Shown here in pieces: positions 35,460-44,052 of a stretch of 64,000 bases of DNA. A program made the translations under genes and the position numbers. The stretch is from positions 24,760 through 88,759 of the forward strand of contig NZ_PPFE01000013.1 in NCBI RefSeq assembly GCF_002917925.1, given 5' to 3'. This DNA is from Roseovarius confluentis. GTDB taxonomy: Bacteria; Pseudomonadota; Alphaproteobacteria; Rhodobacterales; Rhodobacteraceae. The stretch's first letter is position 1. Each line of letters opens with the position of its first letter. Under the pieces are notes generated by a model. The model did not search any database, had not been told where the DNA came from, and saw only the letters and a program-made list of their open reading frames with translations.

Positions 35460-37655
35460 TTATGCCGCTTTTGCCTGGGTGCCGAAGCGTCCGTAGAAGG
35501 ACTGGTTCTTGCCCGCCATCTCGCGCAGCAAGTCAGGCGTGGCGAAGCGCTCGCCGAATTTGGCTGTCAGTTCGTCGCAACGCTCGGCCGCGTAAGGCGT
35601 GCCGATGATGTCGAGCCACGAGAACGGACCACCTGACCACGGCGCAAAGCCCCAGGCCAGGATCGCGCCCACGTCGCCTTCGCGGATGTCTTCCAGCACG
35701 CCTTCTTCCAGTGCGCGGACGGCCTCCAGCACCTGCGCGAACATCAGGCGATGCTGCACTTCGATCAGGTCGGGCTGGTCTTCGGCATGGGGGTATTTCT
35801 CTTCCAACCCGTGCCAATAGCCCTGCCGCTTGCCCTTCTCGTCATAGTCGAAGAAGCCCGCGTTTGATTTGCGGCCCAAGCGGCCTTGTTCTTCCATCCA
35901 GAAGATCACCTCGTCCACGGCAGCATCTGGGTAGTGGTCGCCCATCGCGGCCTTGGTCGCGCGGGCGATCTTGGCGCCGAGGTCGATCGAGGTCTCGTCG
36001 ACCAGTTGCAGCGGTCCCACCGGGAAGCCCAGCTGACGCGCGGCGTTGTCTATCAGTGCGGGCGTCACGCCCTCGGCTACCATCCGGATGCCCTCGTTGA
36101 TGTAGGGGATGATGCAGCGGTTGCAGTAGAAGAACCGCGCGTCATTCACCACGATGGGCGTCTTGCGGATTTGCCGGACGTAATCCAGTGCTTTCGCCAC
36201 TGCCCTTGGGCCGGTTTCCGCACCCTTGATGATCTCGACCAGCATCATCTTCTCGACGGGCGAGAAGAAGTGGATGCCGATGAACTGCTCGGGATTGTCC
36301 GACGCCTTGGCCAGTTCCGTGATCGGCAGAGTCGAGGTGTTGGTGGCGAAGATGCAATCGTCGCCGACGACTTTCAGCACTTCCTTGGTGACCTCGGCCT
36401 TGACGCCCGGATCCTCGAACACGGCCTCGATGATCAGGTCCGCGCCTTTCAGCGCGTTGTAATCGGTGGTCGCGGTGATGAGGTCCAGCGTCGCCGCCTT
36501 CTTGTCCTCGGTGGCCTTGCCGCGCTTGATGCCCTTGTCCATGTAGTCGGCGGTGTAGGCCTTGCCCTTGTCGGCGGCTTCCTGTTTCTGGTCGATCAGC
36601 ACGACCTCCATCCCTGCCATGGCCGAGACGAGCGCGATGCCCGCGCCCATCATGCCGGCACCCATGACACCGACCTTCTTGACCTTCTGGTCGGGCACGT
36701 CGGGCCGGTTGGCGCCTTTTTCCAGCGCTTCCTTGTTGATGAAAAGGCTGCGGATCATGGCCGCCGAGGAGGGGTTCATCAAGACGTTGGTGAACCAGCG
36801 CGCCTCGATCTTGAGCGCGGTGTCGAAGGGTACGAGCGCGCCTTCATAGACCGCGCTTAGCAGCGCCTTGGCCGCCGGGAAGGCGCCTTGCGTCTTGCCG
36901 TTGACCATGGCCGAGGCACCGACGAAGGTCATGAACCCCGCCGGGTGGTAGGGCGCGCCGCCGGGCATCTTGTAGCCTTTCTCGTCCCACGGCTTGACGA
37001 AGCTGGGCTCGGAAAGGACCCATTCCTTGGCCTTGGCAATCAGCTCATCGGCGGGCACGACCTCGTCCACCACGCCGGCGGACTTGGCTTTCTTGGGATC
37101 GTTCAGCTTGCCTTCGAGCAGCAGGGGCGAGGCGCCCATCGCGCCCAACTTGCGGACAAGGCGGGTGGTGCCGCCCGCGCCGGGGAAAATGCCGACCATG
37201 ATCTCGGGCAGGCCGATCTTGGCCTTGGGATTGTCGGCGGCAAAGATGCGGTGGCAGGCCAGCGGGATCTCAAGGCCAATCCCAAGCGCGGTGCCGGGCA
37301 GGGCGGCGGCGATGGGCTTGCCGCCCTTGTTCTTGTCGTCCATGCCGCCGCGCTCGATCTTGCGCAGGATGGAGTGCATGTTCATCAGCCCGTCCATCAG
37401 GCCCTGCGCCGGATTGTCGCCGGCCATTTCCTTCATCTTGGCGATCACGTTGAGGTCCATGCCCCCGGCGAAGGTGCCTTCCTTGCCGGAGGTGATTACG
37501 ATGCCCTTGACCGCATCGTCCGCCAGCGCGTCGTCCACCAGGCTTTCCAGCAGGGGCCAGCCTTCCATGTTCATCACGTTCATGGACTTACCTTGGGTGT
37601 CCCAGGTGATGATCGCGACGCCGTCGGCGCCTTTTTCCATCGTGAAGTCAGTCAT
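35460..37655 (-). CDS. fadJ: fatty acid oxidation multifunctional protein (enoyl-CoA hydratase/3-hydroxyacyl-CoA dehydrogenase)
   Basis: A 731-residue beta-oxidation enzyme. The N-terminal crotonase domain (about residues 1-290) includes TFAGGMDLNVIAKM and GTALGIGLEIPLACH; the NAD-binding domain starts at VGVMGAGMMGAGIALVSAM (about residue 330); the two C-terminal HCDH domains follow, with GIHFFSPVEKMMLVEII. It is the last gene of the minus-strand cluster and is separated from fadA by 23 bases, so co-transcription is likely. The fadJ/fadB distinction is not certain. Confidence 0.95.
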   Translation of the reverse strand: MTDFTMEKGADGVAIITWDTQGKSMNVMNMEGWPLLESLVDDALADDAVKGIVITSGKEGTFAGGMDLNVIAKMKEMAGDNPAQGLMDGLMNMHSILRKIERGGMDDKNKGGKPIAAALPGTALGIGLEIPLACHRIFAADNPKAKIGLPEIMVGIFPGAGGTTRLVRKLGAMGASPLLLEGKLNDPKKAKSAGVVDEVVPADELIAKAKEWVLSEPSFVKPWDEKGYKMPGGAPYHPAGFMTFVGASAMVNGKTQGAFPAAKALLSAVYEGALVPFDTALKIEARWFTNVLMNPSSAAMIRSLFINKEALEKGANRPDVPDQKVKKVGVMGAGMMGAGIALVSAMAGMEVVLIDQKQEAADKGKAYTADYMDKGIKRGKATEDKKAATLDLITATTDYNALKGADLIIEAVFEDPGVKAEVTKEVLKVVGDDCIFATNTSTLPITELAKASDNPEQFIGIHFFSPVEKMMLVEIIKGAETGPRAVAKALDYVRQIRKTPIVVNDARFFYCNRCIIPYINEGIRMVAEGVTPALIDNAARQLGFPVGPLQLVDETSIDLGAKIARATKAAMGDHYPDAAVDEVIFWMEEQGRLGRKSNAGFFDYDEKGKRQGYWHGLEEKYPHAEDQPDLIEVQHRLMFAQVLEAVRALEEGVLEDIREGDVGAILAWGFAPWSGGPFSWLDIIGTPYAAERCDELTAKFGERFATPDLLREMAGKNQSFYGRFGTQAKAA

Positions 37656-37678
37656 GTCTCTAATCCTCGTATCCCGGG

Positions 37679-38890
37679 TTACACGCGTTCGATGATCGTG
37701 GCTGCGCCCATGCCGGACGCGATGCAGAGCGTGGCGAGCCCGACTTCCTTGTCCGAGCGCTCCAGTTCATCCAGCAGCGTGCCAATGATGATGGCACCGG
37801 TGGCGCCCAGAGGGTGGCCCATGGCGATGGAGCCGCCGTTGACGTTGACCATCTCGGGATCGACATCAAAGGCCTGCATGAAGCGCAGCACGACCGAGGC
37901 GAAGGCCTCGTTCACCTCGAAAAGGTCTATGTCGCCGATGTTCATGCCGGAATCCGCCAGGATCTTCTGTGTCGCCGGAACAGGCCCGGTCAGCATGATC
38001 GTCGGGTCGGTGCCGATCTTGCAGGTCTGCCGAATACGCGCGCGGGGCTTCAGGCCCCATTTCTCGCCGAATTCCTTGGAGCCGATCAGCACACCGGCAG
38101 AGCCGTCCACGATGCCAGAGCTGTTGCCGGCGTGGTGGATGTGGTTGATCTTTTCCAGGTGCGGGTATTTCAGCTTTGCCACGGCATCGAAGCCGGGCAT
38201 CACCTCGCCCATCTGCTGGAAGCTGGCGTTCAGCGCGCCAAGCGCCTGCATGTCGGTGCCAGGGCGCATGTATTCGTCATGGTCAAGGATGGTCAGGCCA
38301 TTCTGGTCTTTCACCTCTATTATGGATTTCTTAAAACGGTTGTCCTTCCACGCCGCCGCCGCACGGTTCTGGCTCTCAACCGCCAGCGCATCGGCTTGGT
38401 CGCGATTGAAACCGTATTCGGTGGCGATGATGTCCGCGCTGATGCCTTGCGGGACGAAGTAGCTGTCCATGGCCACGCTGGGGTCAACGGCAATCGCCGC
38501 ACCGTCGCTGCCCATGGCCACGCGGCCCATCATCTCGACGCCGCCTGCAATATAGGCCTCGCCCGCGCCGCCCTTGACCTGGTTCGCGGCCAGGTTCACG
38601 GCTTCCATTCCACTCGCGCAGAAGCGGTTTATGGCCAGGCCGGGGATGGATTCGTCGAGGTCGGAGGCCAGCACGGCGGTCCGCGCAAGGCAGCCGCCCT
38701 GTTCCATAACCTGCGTGACGTTGCCCCAGATCACGTCTTCGACGGCGTGACCGTCAAGGCCGTTGCGGTCTTTGAGCGCGTTCAGCACATGGGTGCTGAG
38801 GCGCACGGCGGTCACTTCGTGCAGCGCGCCGTCCTTGCGGCCCTTGCCGCGCGGCGTGCGGACCGCGTCATAGATATAGGCTTCGGTCAT
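37679..38890 (-). CDS. fadA: acetyl-CoA C-acyltransferase (3-ketoacyl-CoA thiolase)
   Basis: Final thiolase step of beta-oxidation. The 403-residue protein has the nucleophilic Cys in AINRFCASGMEAVNLAA (about residue 90), the base His in IAMGHPLGATGAI, and the second Cys in ATLCIASGMGAATII at the end. It precedes fadJ in the same direction, the standard pairing, and follows GST by 62 bases. Confidence 0.95.
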   Translation of the reverse strand: MTEAYIYDAVRTPRGKGRKDGALHEVTAVRLSTHVLNALKDRNGLDGHAVEDVIWGNVTQVMEQGGCLARTAVLASDLDESIPGLAINRFCASGMEAVNLAANQVKGGAGEAYIAGGVEMMGRVAMGSDGAAIAVDPSVAMDSYFVPQGISADIIATEYGFNRDQADALAVESQNRAAAAWKDNRFKKSIIEVKDQNGLTILDHDEYMRPGTDMQALGALNASFQQMGEVMPGFDAVAKLKYPHLEKINHIHHAGNSSGIVDGSAGVLIGSKEFGEKWGLKPRARIRQTCKIGTDPTIMLTGPVPATQKILADSGMNIGDIDLFEVNEAFASVVLRFMQAFDVDPEMVNVNGGSIAMGHPLGATGAIIIGTLLDELERSDKEVGLATLCIASGMGAATIIERV

Positions 38891-38952
38891 GTCCGGACTC
38901 CTTTAGTTGTCCTGTCGTGTCGGATTGTTTTTCGTGTGCGCCGATGGTTTGT

Positions 38953-39591
38953 TCAGGCGCGGTCTGCCGGAGAGCCCGGCATCAGGTCATAGGGATGTTT
39001 CCAGCCGGGCAGCGCCTCGATGCTGGAAAGCCATCTGTCGATATTGGGCCATTCGGCGCGGTCGAAGCCGAAGGGCTCGGGGTAAAAAAGGTAAGCGCAG
39101 CAGGAAATGTCGGCATTGGTCAGCCCGTCAGCGACGATCCAGTCGCGCCCCTCAAGCCGGTCGTTCAGGGTGGTGTAGGCGGCTTTCAGGCGGCCTTGGG
39201 TAAAGCTGATGACCTCTGCCGGGCGCTTGTCCTCGGGCAGGAAGTTCATCAGAAAGCGGGTCATCCCGGCTTGGCTGGAAAGCTTGTGATTGTCCCACAG
39301 GACCCAGCGCAGAACCTCGTATTTCTCGGCCTGATCGCGACCGCCGAACTTGCCCGTCTGGTCGGTGACGTATTGCTGGATCACGCCCGACTGGGTCAGG
39401 CGGATATCGCCGTCGATCATCACCGGCGCTTCGCCCATTTCGTTGACGTCACGGCGATACGCGTCGCCACGGGTTTCGCCGCCGAAGAAATCGACCTTCA
39501 CCGGCTCCCAGTCCAGACCGGAAAGTTCCAGCGCCAGCGCCGCCTTGTAGGCGTTGCCGCTTTCGCCGAAGCAGTGCAGCTTGATCGTCAT
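38953..39591 (-). CDS. glutathione S-transferase family protein
   Basis: A 212-residue GST: thioredoxin-fold N-terminal half (IKLHCFGESGNAYKAALAL, with the catalytic-position Ser in ESGNAYK and PVMIDGDIRLTQSGVIQQYV for glutathione binding) and an all-helical C-terminal half. It sits inside the fatty-acid oxidation cluster, a recurring position for GSTs in this group, where a link to CoA-thioester or toxic acyl metabolism is conceivable but not shown. Confidence 0.9.
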   Translation of the reverse strand: MTIKLHCFGESGNAYKAALALELSGLDWEPVKVDFFGGETRGDAYRRDVNEMGEAPVMIDGDIRLTQSGVIQQYVTDQTGKFGGRDQAEKYEVLRWVLWDNHKLSSQAGMTRFLMNFLPEDKRPAEVISFTQGRLKAAYTTLNDRLEGRDWIVADGLTNADISCCAYLFYPEPFGFDRAEWPNIDRWLSSIEALPGWKHPYDLMPGSPADRA

Positions 39592-39633
39592 GTCCTAACT
39601 CCCAGTTTCGTTCTCTTGGCAGGCGTCGGATTT

Positions 39634-39689
39634 GAGTATTTTTGGAACGATGAAAGGCGGGGTGCTCTTTCACTGTTCCCCAAATACTC
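39634..39689. repeat. inverted pair of 23-base dispersed elements
   Basis: Left arm 39634-39656 (GAGTATTTTTGGAACGATGA...) and right arm 39667-39689 are inverted copies matching at 19 of 23 positions. The right arm continues into CGCCGAAGGC, the reverse of the element at 3778. It sits between GST and the acyl-CoA dehydrogenase gene, within the presumed operon. Confidence 0.7.
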
Positions 39690-39736
39690 TCGCCGAAGGC
39701 GTCCGGCGATTTGCGGCAGACGCGCGGGCCGAATTT

Positions 39737-40876
39737 TCATAGCGACCTCGAAATCAGTTCTTTCATGATCTCGTTGGTGCCACCGTAAATGCGTTGCACC
39801 CGCGCGTCGGCCCACATTTCGGCGATGTCGTACTCGGCCATGTAGCCGTAGCCGCCATGCAGTTGAACGCAGGCGTCCAGCACTTCGAACTGCGTGTCCG
39901 TCAGCCAGTATTTGGCCATCGCGGCTTTCTCGACGCTCAGGCGCCCATGCAGGTGTTCCTCGATGCACTCGTCGAGGAATGCGCGGCAGACCTTGGTCTT
40001 GGTCAGGCACTCGGTCAGGGTAAAGCGAATGGTCTGGAACTTGTCGAAGATCGGCGCGCCGAATGCCTCGCGTTCCTTTGTGTAGGCAATGGTGCGAGCG
40101 ACGCCGCCCTCCAGCGCGCCCTGTGCCCCGCACGCGATGATCAGCCGTTCCTGTGGCAATTGCTCCATCATCTGGTAGAAGCCGCGGCCCTCTTCGCCGC
40201 CAAGGATGTTTTCCGGCGGGATCTCGACATTGTCGAAGAAAAGCTCGGAGGTGTCGCCGGCCTTGAGCCCGTTCTTTTCCAGGTTGCGGCCGCGGGTGAA
40301 GCCCTCGGCGTCCTCGGTTTCGACCACGACGAGCGAGATGCCTTTTGCGCCCTGCTTGGGATCGGTCTTGGCGGCGACGATGACCAGGTCGGCGTGCTGG
40401 CCGTTGGTGATGAACGTTTTTTGCCCCGTCAGGCGATAGGAATTCCCCTCGCGCAGGGCCTTGGTTTTCATGCCTTGCAGGTCCGAGCCCGCGCCGGGTT
40501 CGGTCATGGCCAGCGCGCCGACCAGATCGCCGGAGACCATCTTGGGCAGCCAGCGCTTCTTTTGTTCTTCGCTGCCATAGGCCAGCAGGTAGTGCGCCAC
40601 GATGCCGGAATGGATCGGGTTGCCCCAGCTCGCAAGGTTGGCTCGGCTTTGCTCGATGCAGATCACCGCTTCGTGGCCGAAATCGCCGCCCGCGCCGCCG
40701 TATTCCTCGGGGATCGAGGGGCAGAGCAGGCCCAGCGCGCCGGCCTGCTGCCAGATCTCGCGGTCCATGATGCCGGCCTTGCGCCAGCGTTCGAAATGCG
40801 GGCCCCACTCCTCGGTGATGAACTTGGCCGTCATCTCGGTGAGCATTTCGTGCTCGTCGGTCATCCATGCGGACAT
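39737..40876 (-). CDS. acyl-CoA dehydrogenase
   Basis: A 379-residue FAD enzyme of ordinary ACAD length. Visible are LLCPSIPEEYGGAGGDFGHE, ALAMTEPGAGSDLQGMKT (FAD/substrate region), and the C-terminal MWADARVQRIYGGTNEIMKE. The position of Glu in MCAD-type YEGT is Gly here (YGGT), so the base is probably on another helix, as in long-chain or isovaleryl types. It is 11 bases downstream of the 70-residue gene. Confidence 0.94.
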   Translation of the reverse strand: MSAWMTDEHEMLTEMTAKFITEEWGPHFERWRKAGIMDREIWQQAGALGLLCPSIPEEYGGAGGDFGHEAVICIEQSRANLASWGNPIHSGIVAHYLLAYGSEEQKKRWLPKMVSGDLVGALAMTEPGAGSDLQGMKTKALREGNSYRLTGQKTFITNGQHADLVIVAAKTDPKQGAKGISLVVVETEDAEGFTRGRNLEKNGLKAGDTSELFFDNVEIPPENILGGEEGRGFYQMMEQLPQERLIIACGAQGALEGGVARTIAYTKEREAFGAPIFDKFQTIRFTLTECLTKTKVCRAFLDECIEEHLHGRLSVEKAAMAKYWLTDTQFEVLDACVQLHGGYGYMAEYDIAEMWADARVQRIYGGTNEIMKELISRSL

Positions 40877-40887
40877 GAGGTGCCTCC

Positions 40888-41100
40888 CTAGCGTTTGCGG
40901 GCGTCGAGTTCTGAATTAAAAATACGCAGCCGGTGACCGAACGTGTCATCGTCGATCACGCTGTCGAAATTCTCGAAGAGGAAGGACAGCGCCTCGCCTT
41001 CGTCGAGCCCGGAGTCCTGCGCGAATTTCCGCAGCCGGCGATAACCGTCCTCGGTCATCGCGGCGTTGAAGCGGCGGGTCAGGCGAAAGCGTTTCGGCAT
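40888..41100 (-). CDS. conserved 70-residue protein of the beta-oxidation cluster
   Basis: Starts MPKRFRLTRRFNAAMTEDG at 41100 after a GGAGG box; the longer frame to 41154 would include a REP hairpin. The protein is basic at the front and acidic at the back (FLFENFDSVIDDDTFGHRL), possibly a ribbon-helix-helix-like DNA-binding or small helical fold. No family recognised. It is 11 bases from the next acyl-CoA dehydrogenase, so it is part of the operon. Confidence 0.72.
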   Translation of the reverse strand: MPKRFRLTRRFNAAMTEDGYRRLRKFAQDSGLDEGEALSFLFENFDSVIDDDTFGHRLRIFNSELDARKR

Positions 41101-41130
41101 GATGTCCTCCCAGTCATCGTGGCGTGCGTA

Positions 41131-41151
41131 GGGTGGGTTTGAAACCCACCC
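41131..41151. repeat. solo REP-like hairpin
   Basis: GGGTGGGTTT, G, AAACCCACCC: a perfect 10-bp stem with a single-base centre, headed by CGTA. The CGTAGGGTGGGT head matches the REP units flanking the RAYT gene. It lies in the 59-base gap between the long acyl-CoA dehydrogenase and the 70-residue gene, inside the cluster. Confidence 0.75.
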
Positions 41152-41159
41152 CAAGGTGT

Positions 41160-42938
41160 TCAGAATGCCTCGGCTTCAAGCTCCATCACGGGCTCGGCGC
41201 CGGATTCGATGCGCGCAAGGTGCATCCCGGTCGCGGGCAGGCGGCGCTTCATGTAGAAGCGGCCCGTGGCGATCTTGGTCTTGTAGAAGGCCGTGTCGCC
41301 ATCACCGGCCTCGATCGCCGCGTGCGCGGCCTTGGCCATCTGTGCCCACATCAGGCCCAGGCAGACATGCCCGAAAAGGTGCATGAAGTCATAGGACCCC
41401 GATAGCGCCGCGTTGGGGTTCTTCATGCCGTTCTGCATGAAGAACATGCCGGCCTGTTGAAGGTGCTTCGAGCTTTCCTTGAGCGGATCGAGGAAGTCCT
41501 GCTTCAGCGCCGGGTGCCCTTCGTTCTCCTTGATGAACGCCTTGACCATGTCGAAGAAGGCCATGACGTGCTTGCCGCCATCCTGCGCCAGCTTGCGGCC
41601 GACGAGGTCGAGCGCCTGAACGCCGTTGGCGCCTTCGTAGATCATGGCGATCCGGGCGTCGCGGGCGAACTGGGACATGCCCCATTCCTCGATATAGCCA
41701 TGGCCGCCATAGACCTGCTGGGCGAGGATCGTCATGTCGAAACCCTCGTCGGTCAGGAAGCCCTTGATGATCGGGGTCAGCAGGCTGACCATGCCTTCTG
41801 CGGCGGCGTCATTGCCGCGATGCGACTGGTCGATCATCTGGCTGCCCCACAGAAGGAACGCGCGGGCGCCTTCGACAAAGCTTTTCTGGTCCAGGAGCGC
41901 GCGGCGGATGTCCGGGTGGACGATCAGCGGGTCGGCTGGGCCGTCGGGGTTTTTCACGCCGGTGACGTCGCGGCCTTGCAGCCGGTCCCTGGCATATTCG
42001 AGCGCGTTCTGATAGGCCACGTCGGCCTGCGCGAGGCCCTGCATGCCGACGCCGATACGGGCCTCGTTCATCATGGTGAACATGGCGCGCATGCCCTTGT
42101 GTTCCTCACCCAGCAGGTAACCCGTCGCCTCGTCATAGTTCATGACGCAGGTCGAGTTGCCGTGGATGCCCATCTTCTCCTCGATCTTGCCGCAGGCGAC
42201 GCCGTTGCGTTCACCCAGGGTGCCGTCTTCTTTCACGAGGAACTTGGGCACGATGAAGAGGCTGACGCCCTTGATGCCCTCGGGGCCGCCGGGGATCTTG
42301 GCCAGCACGAGGTGGATGATGTTGTCGGCCATGTCGTGTTCGCCCGACGAGATGAAGATCTTCTGGCCGGTGATCTTGTAGCTGCCGTCGCCCTGCGGTT
42401 CCGCCTTGGTGCGCATCAGGCCCAGGTCGGTGCCGCAATGCGGCTCGGTCAGGTTCATCGTGCCGGTCCAGTCGCAGGACGCCATCTTGGGCAGGTACGT
42501 GGCCTTCTGATCCTCGGACCCGTGCGCCAAGATCGCCGAAGCCGCGCCGTGGGTCAGGCCCTGGTACATTGTGAAGGCCTGGTTGGCGGCCGAGAACATT
42601 TCGCCCACCGCGGTGCCGAGGATATAGGGCATGTTCTGGCCACCGAATTCCTCGGGCAGGTCGAGCGCGGTCCAGCCGCCCTCGCGCACCTGGTCGAAGG
42701 CATCCTTGAAACCTGTAGGCGTGCGGACCACACCGTTTTCCAGTTTGCAGCCCTCGGTATCGCCGACCACGTTCAAGGGTGCCAGAACTTCGGATGAGAT
42801 CTTGCCGGCCTCTTCCAGAACGGCGCTGGTAAAGTCGCGGTCCAGTTCGGCATAGCCGGGGGTGTCGGTGGTGCTGACCTTCAGAACATCGTGAAGGATG
42901 AACTGCATGTCCTTGGTGGGCGGGGTGTAGCTCGGCAT
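41160..42938 (-). CDS. long acyl-CoA dehydrogenase (DmdC-like)
   Basis: A 592-residue acyl-CoA dehydrogenase with the extended C-terminal domain of the DmdC group; members oxidise medium/long-chain acyl-CoA or 3-methylmercaptopropionyl-CoA. Landmarks are GGWTALDLPEEFGGQNMPY, MNLTEPHCGTDLGLMRTKA, QVYGGHGYIEEWGMSQ and the catalytic Glu in MIYEGANGVQALDL. The C-terminal 130 residues (from about DMVKAFIKENEGHP) form the extension. DMSP use is possible but no other dmd gene is in the window. Confidence 0.93.
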   Translation of the reverse strand: MPSYTPPTKDMQFILHDVLKVSTTDTPGYAELDRDFTSAVLEEAGKISSEVLAPLNVVGDTEGCKLENGVVRTPTGFKDAFDQVREGGWTALDLPEEFGGQNMPYILGTAVGEMFSAANQAFTMYQGLTHGAASAILAHGSEDQKATYLPKMASCDWTGTMNLTEPHCGTDLGLMRTKAEPQGDGSYKITGQKIFISSGEHDMADNIIHLVLAKIPGGPEGIKGVSLFIVPKFLVKEDGTLGERNGVACGKIEEKMGIHGNSTCVMNYDEATGYLLGEEHKGMRAMFTMMNEARIGVGMQGLAQADVAYQNALEYARDRLQGRDVTGVKNPDGPADPLIVHPDIRRALLDQKSFVEGARAFLLWGSQMIDQSHRGNDAAAEGMVSLLTPIIKGFLTDEGFDMTILAQQVYGGHGYIEEWGMSQFARDARIAMIYEGANGVQALDLVGRKLAQDGGKHVMAFFDMVKAFIKENEGHPALKQDFLDPLKESSKHLQQAGMFFMQNGMKNPNAALSGSYDFMHLFGHVCLGLMWAQMAKAAHAAIEAGDGDTAFYKTKIATGRFYMKRRLPATGMHLARIESGAEPVMELEAEAF

Positions 42939-42978
42939 GTGGTGGTCTCCCTACATCATCACAGTGTCGGGCCGGGGA

Positions 42979-43380
42979 TCATTCCGCGGCTTTCGGTGTC
43001 TGGCGGAGCGAGGAGATCATCTTCTCGCCCCATTTCATCTGGTCGCGCAGGTCGTCGATGGCCGCGGTCAGCTCGTCGCGTTGGCGTTCAAGCTCTTCCA
43101 GCCGGTCCTTGGCGATTTCATATGTGCTTTCCAACTGCGTCAGTTGCTGGTCGCCCCGGTCATAGAGGTTGAGAAGCTGGCGGATTTCCTCGAGGCTGAA
43201 GCCAAAGCGCTTGCCGCGCAGGATCAGCTTGAGCCGCGCGCGGTCGCTTTTGGTGAACAGCCGCTTCTGACCTTCCCGGCGCGGGAAGAGCAGTTCTTTC
43301 GCCTCGTAGAAACGCAGGGTCCGCGGCGTCACGTTGTACGCGTCGCACATCTCGCGAATGGTCATCGTTTCGTCGGTCAT
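42979..43380 (-). CDS. MerR family transcriptional regulator
   Basis: A 133-residue MerR-type activator/repressor. The winged-helix is IREMCDAYNVTPRTLRFYEA, followed by LFPRREGQKRLFTKSD and a long C-terminal coiled coil. Start at 43380 (MTDETMTIREM). It lies 40 bases upstream of the long acyl-CoA dehydrogenase, so it probably heads and regulates the beta-oxidation operon. TTTACGTAA-type boxes lie upstream. The family position recalls LiuR-type regulators of branched-chain and fatty acid catabolism. Confidence 0.88.
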   Translation of the reverse strand: MTDETMTIREMCDAYNVTPRTLRFYEAKELLFPRREGQKRLFTKSDRARLKLILRGKRFGFSLEEIRQLLNLYDRGDQQLTQLESTYEIAKDRLEELERQRDELTAAIDDLRDQMKWGEKMISSLRQTPKAAE

Positions 43381-43453
43381 GTCGGTTTCCGTAAATCTCG
43401 TTGCGTGGCCGGAACATGTGAGGCGATGGCTATCGGTACAACACGTAAGCAGG

Positions 43454-43495
43454 TTTACGTAACCACTACGTAACGTCACTTTGTGCTTTACGTAA
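43454..43495. promoter_or_regulatory. TTTACGTAA operator-like boxes
   Basis: TTTACGTAA is at 43454-43462 and again at 43487-43495, 33 bases (about three turns) apart, with TACGTAA at 43467-43473 between and a CACGTAAG half-site at 43442. The palindromic half resembles operators I recall for LiuR-type MerR regulators. They lie upstream of the first merR, so autoregulation and control of the operon are likely. Confidence 0.6.
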
Positions 43496-43569
43496 GATCA
43501 GGCAAGGTCAACCTGTGACCCGCGCAATTATTTTGCGGAAATATCGAGGGTAGCCGAACGGCCGAAGGT

Positions 43570-43938
43570 CTAGCCGAGCGACTTTTCGGTCGAATCGCGG
43601 GCCTCTTTCAGCTCCGCGATGGACTGTTCCAGCTGTTCCTTCTGGGTGCGCAGTTCTTCCAACTGGCGGTCGGCAAGGTCGATCCAGGTACGCAACTGCG
43701 TCTCGGTGCCCTTTTCCTCGTAGATTTCCAGCCACTGCCGAATGTCTTCGAGGGCAAAGCCCCAGCGGCGACCGCGCAGGATCAGTGTCATGCGAGCCAC
43801 TTCGCGCGGACCATAGTAGCGCGAGCGCCCTTCACGTGTCGGACTGAGTAACTCGATATACTCGTAGTACCGCAGCGTGCGCGGCGTCACGTCGAACTTG
43901 GCGCACATCTCCTTGAATGACAGGCGTTGCTCTGACAT
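43570..43938 (-). CDS. second MerR family regulator
   Basis: A 122-residue paralog-like MerR: FKEMCAKFDVTPRTLRYYEY at the front, ILRGRRWGFALEDIRQWLE, then a Glu-rich coiled coil. It shares the TPRTLR core with the first merR but differs in the rest. It is divergent from the thioesterase gene and separated from the first merR by the boxes at 43454-43495. An AAGTCT/AGACTT repeat lies in its promoter region. Confidence 0.88.
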   Translation of the reverse strand: MSEQRLSFKEMCAKFDVTPRTLRYYEYIELLSPTREGRSRYYGPREVARMTLILRGRRWGFALEDIRQWLEIYEEKGTETQLRTWIDLADRQLEELRTQKEQLEQSIAELKEARDSTEKSLG

Positions 43939-43952
43939 CGCGGGTCCTCCTG

Positions 43953-43971
43953 AAGTCTACTTAAGAGACTT
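43953..43971. promoter_or_regulatory. AAGTCT-N7-AGACTT operator candidate
   Basis: A perfect inverted repeat of six bases, 19 bases overall, in the divergent interval between merR2 and the thioesterase gene, 15 bases upstream of the merR2 ATG. The geometry fits MerR-type operators, which span 19-20 bp promoters. Confidence 0.5.
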
Positions 43972-44052
43972 AGGGCGGATCGCGCAACAGGCACCCTTGC
44001 AGCGCGCGGGCATTAGAGACCATAAAGAGGCGAGCAAGCCGCAGGACTTTTC

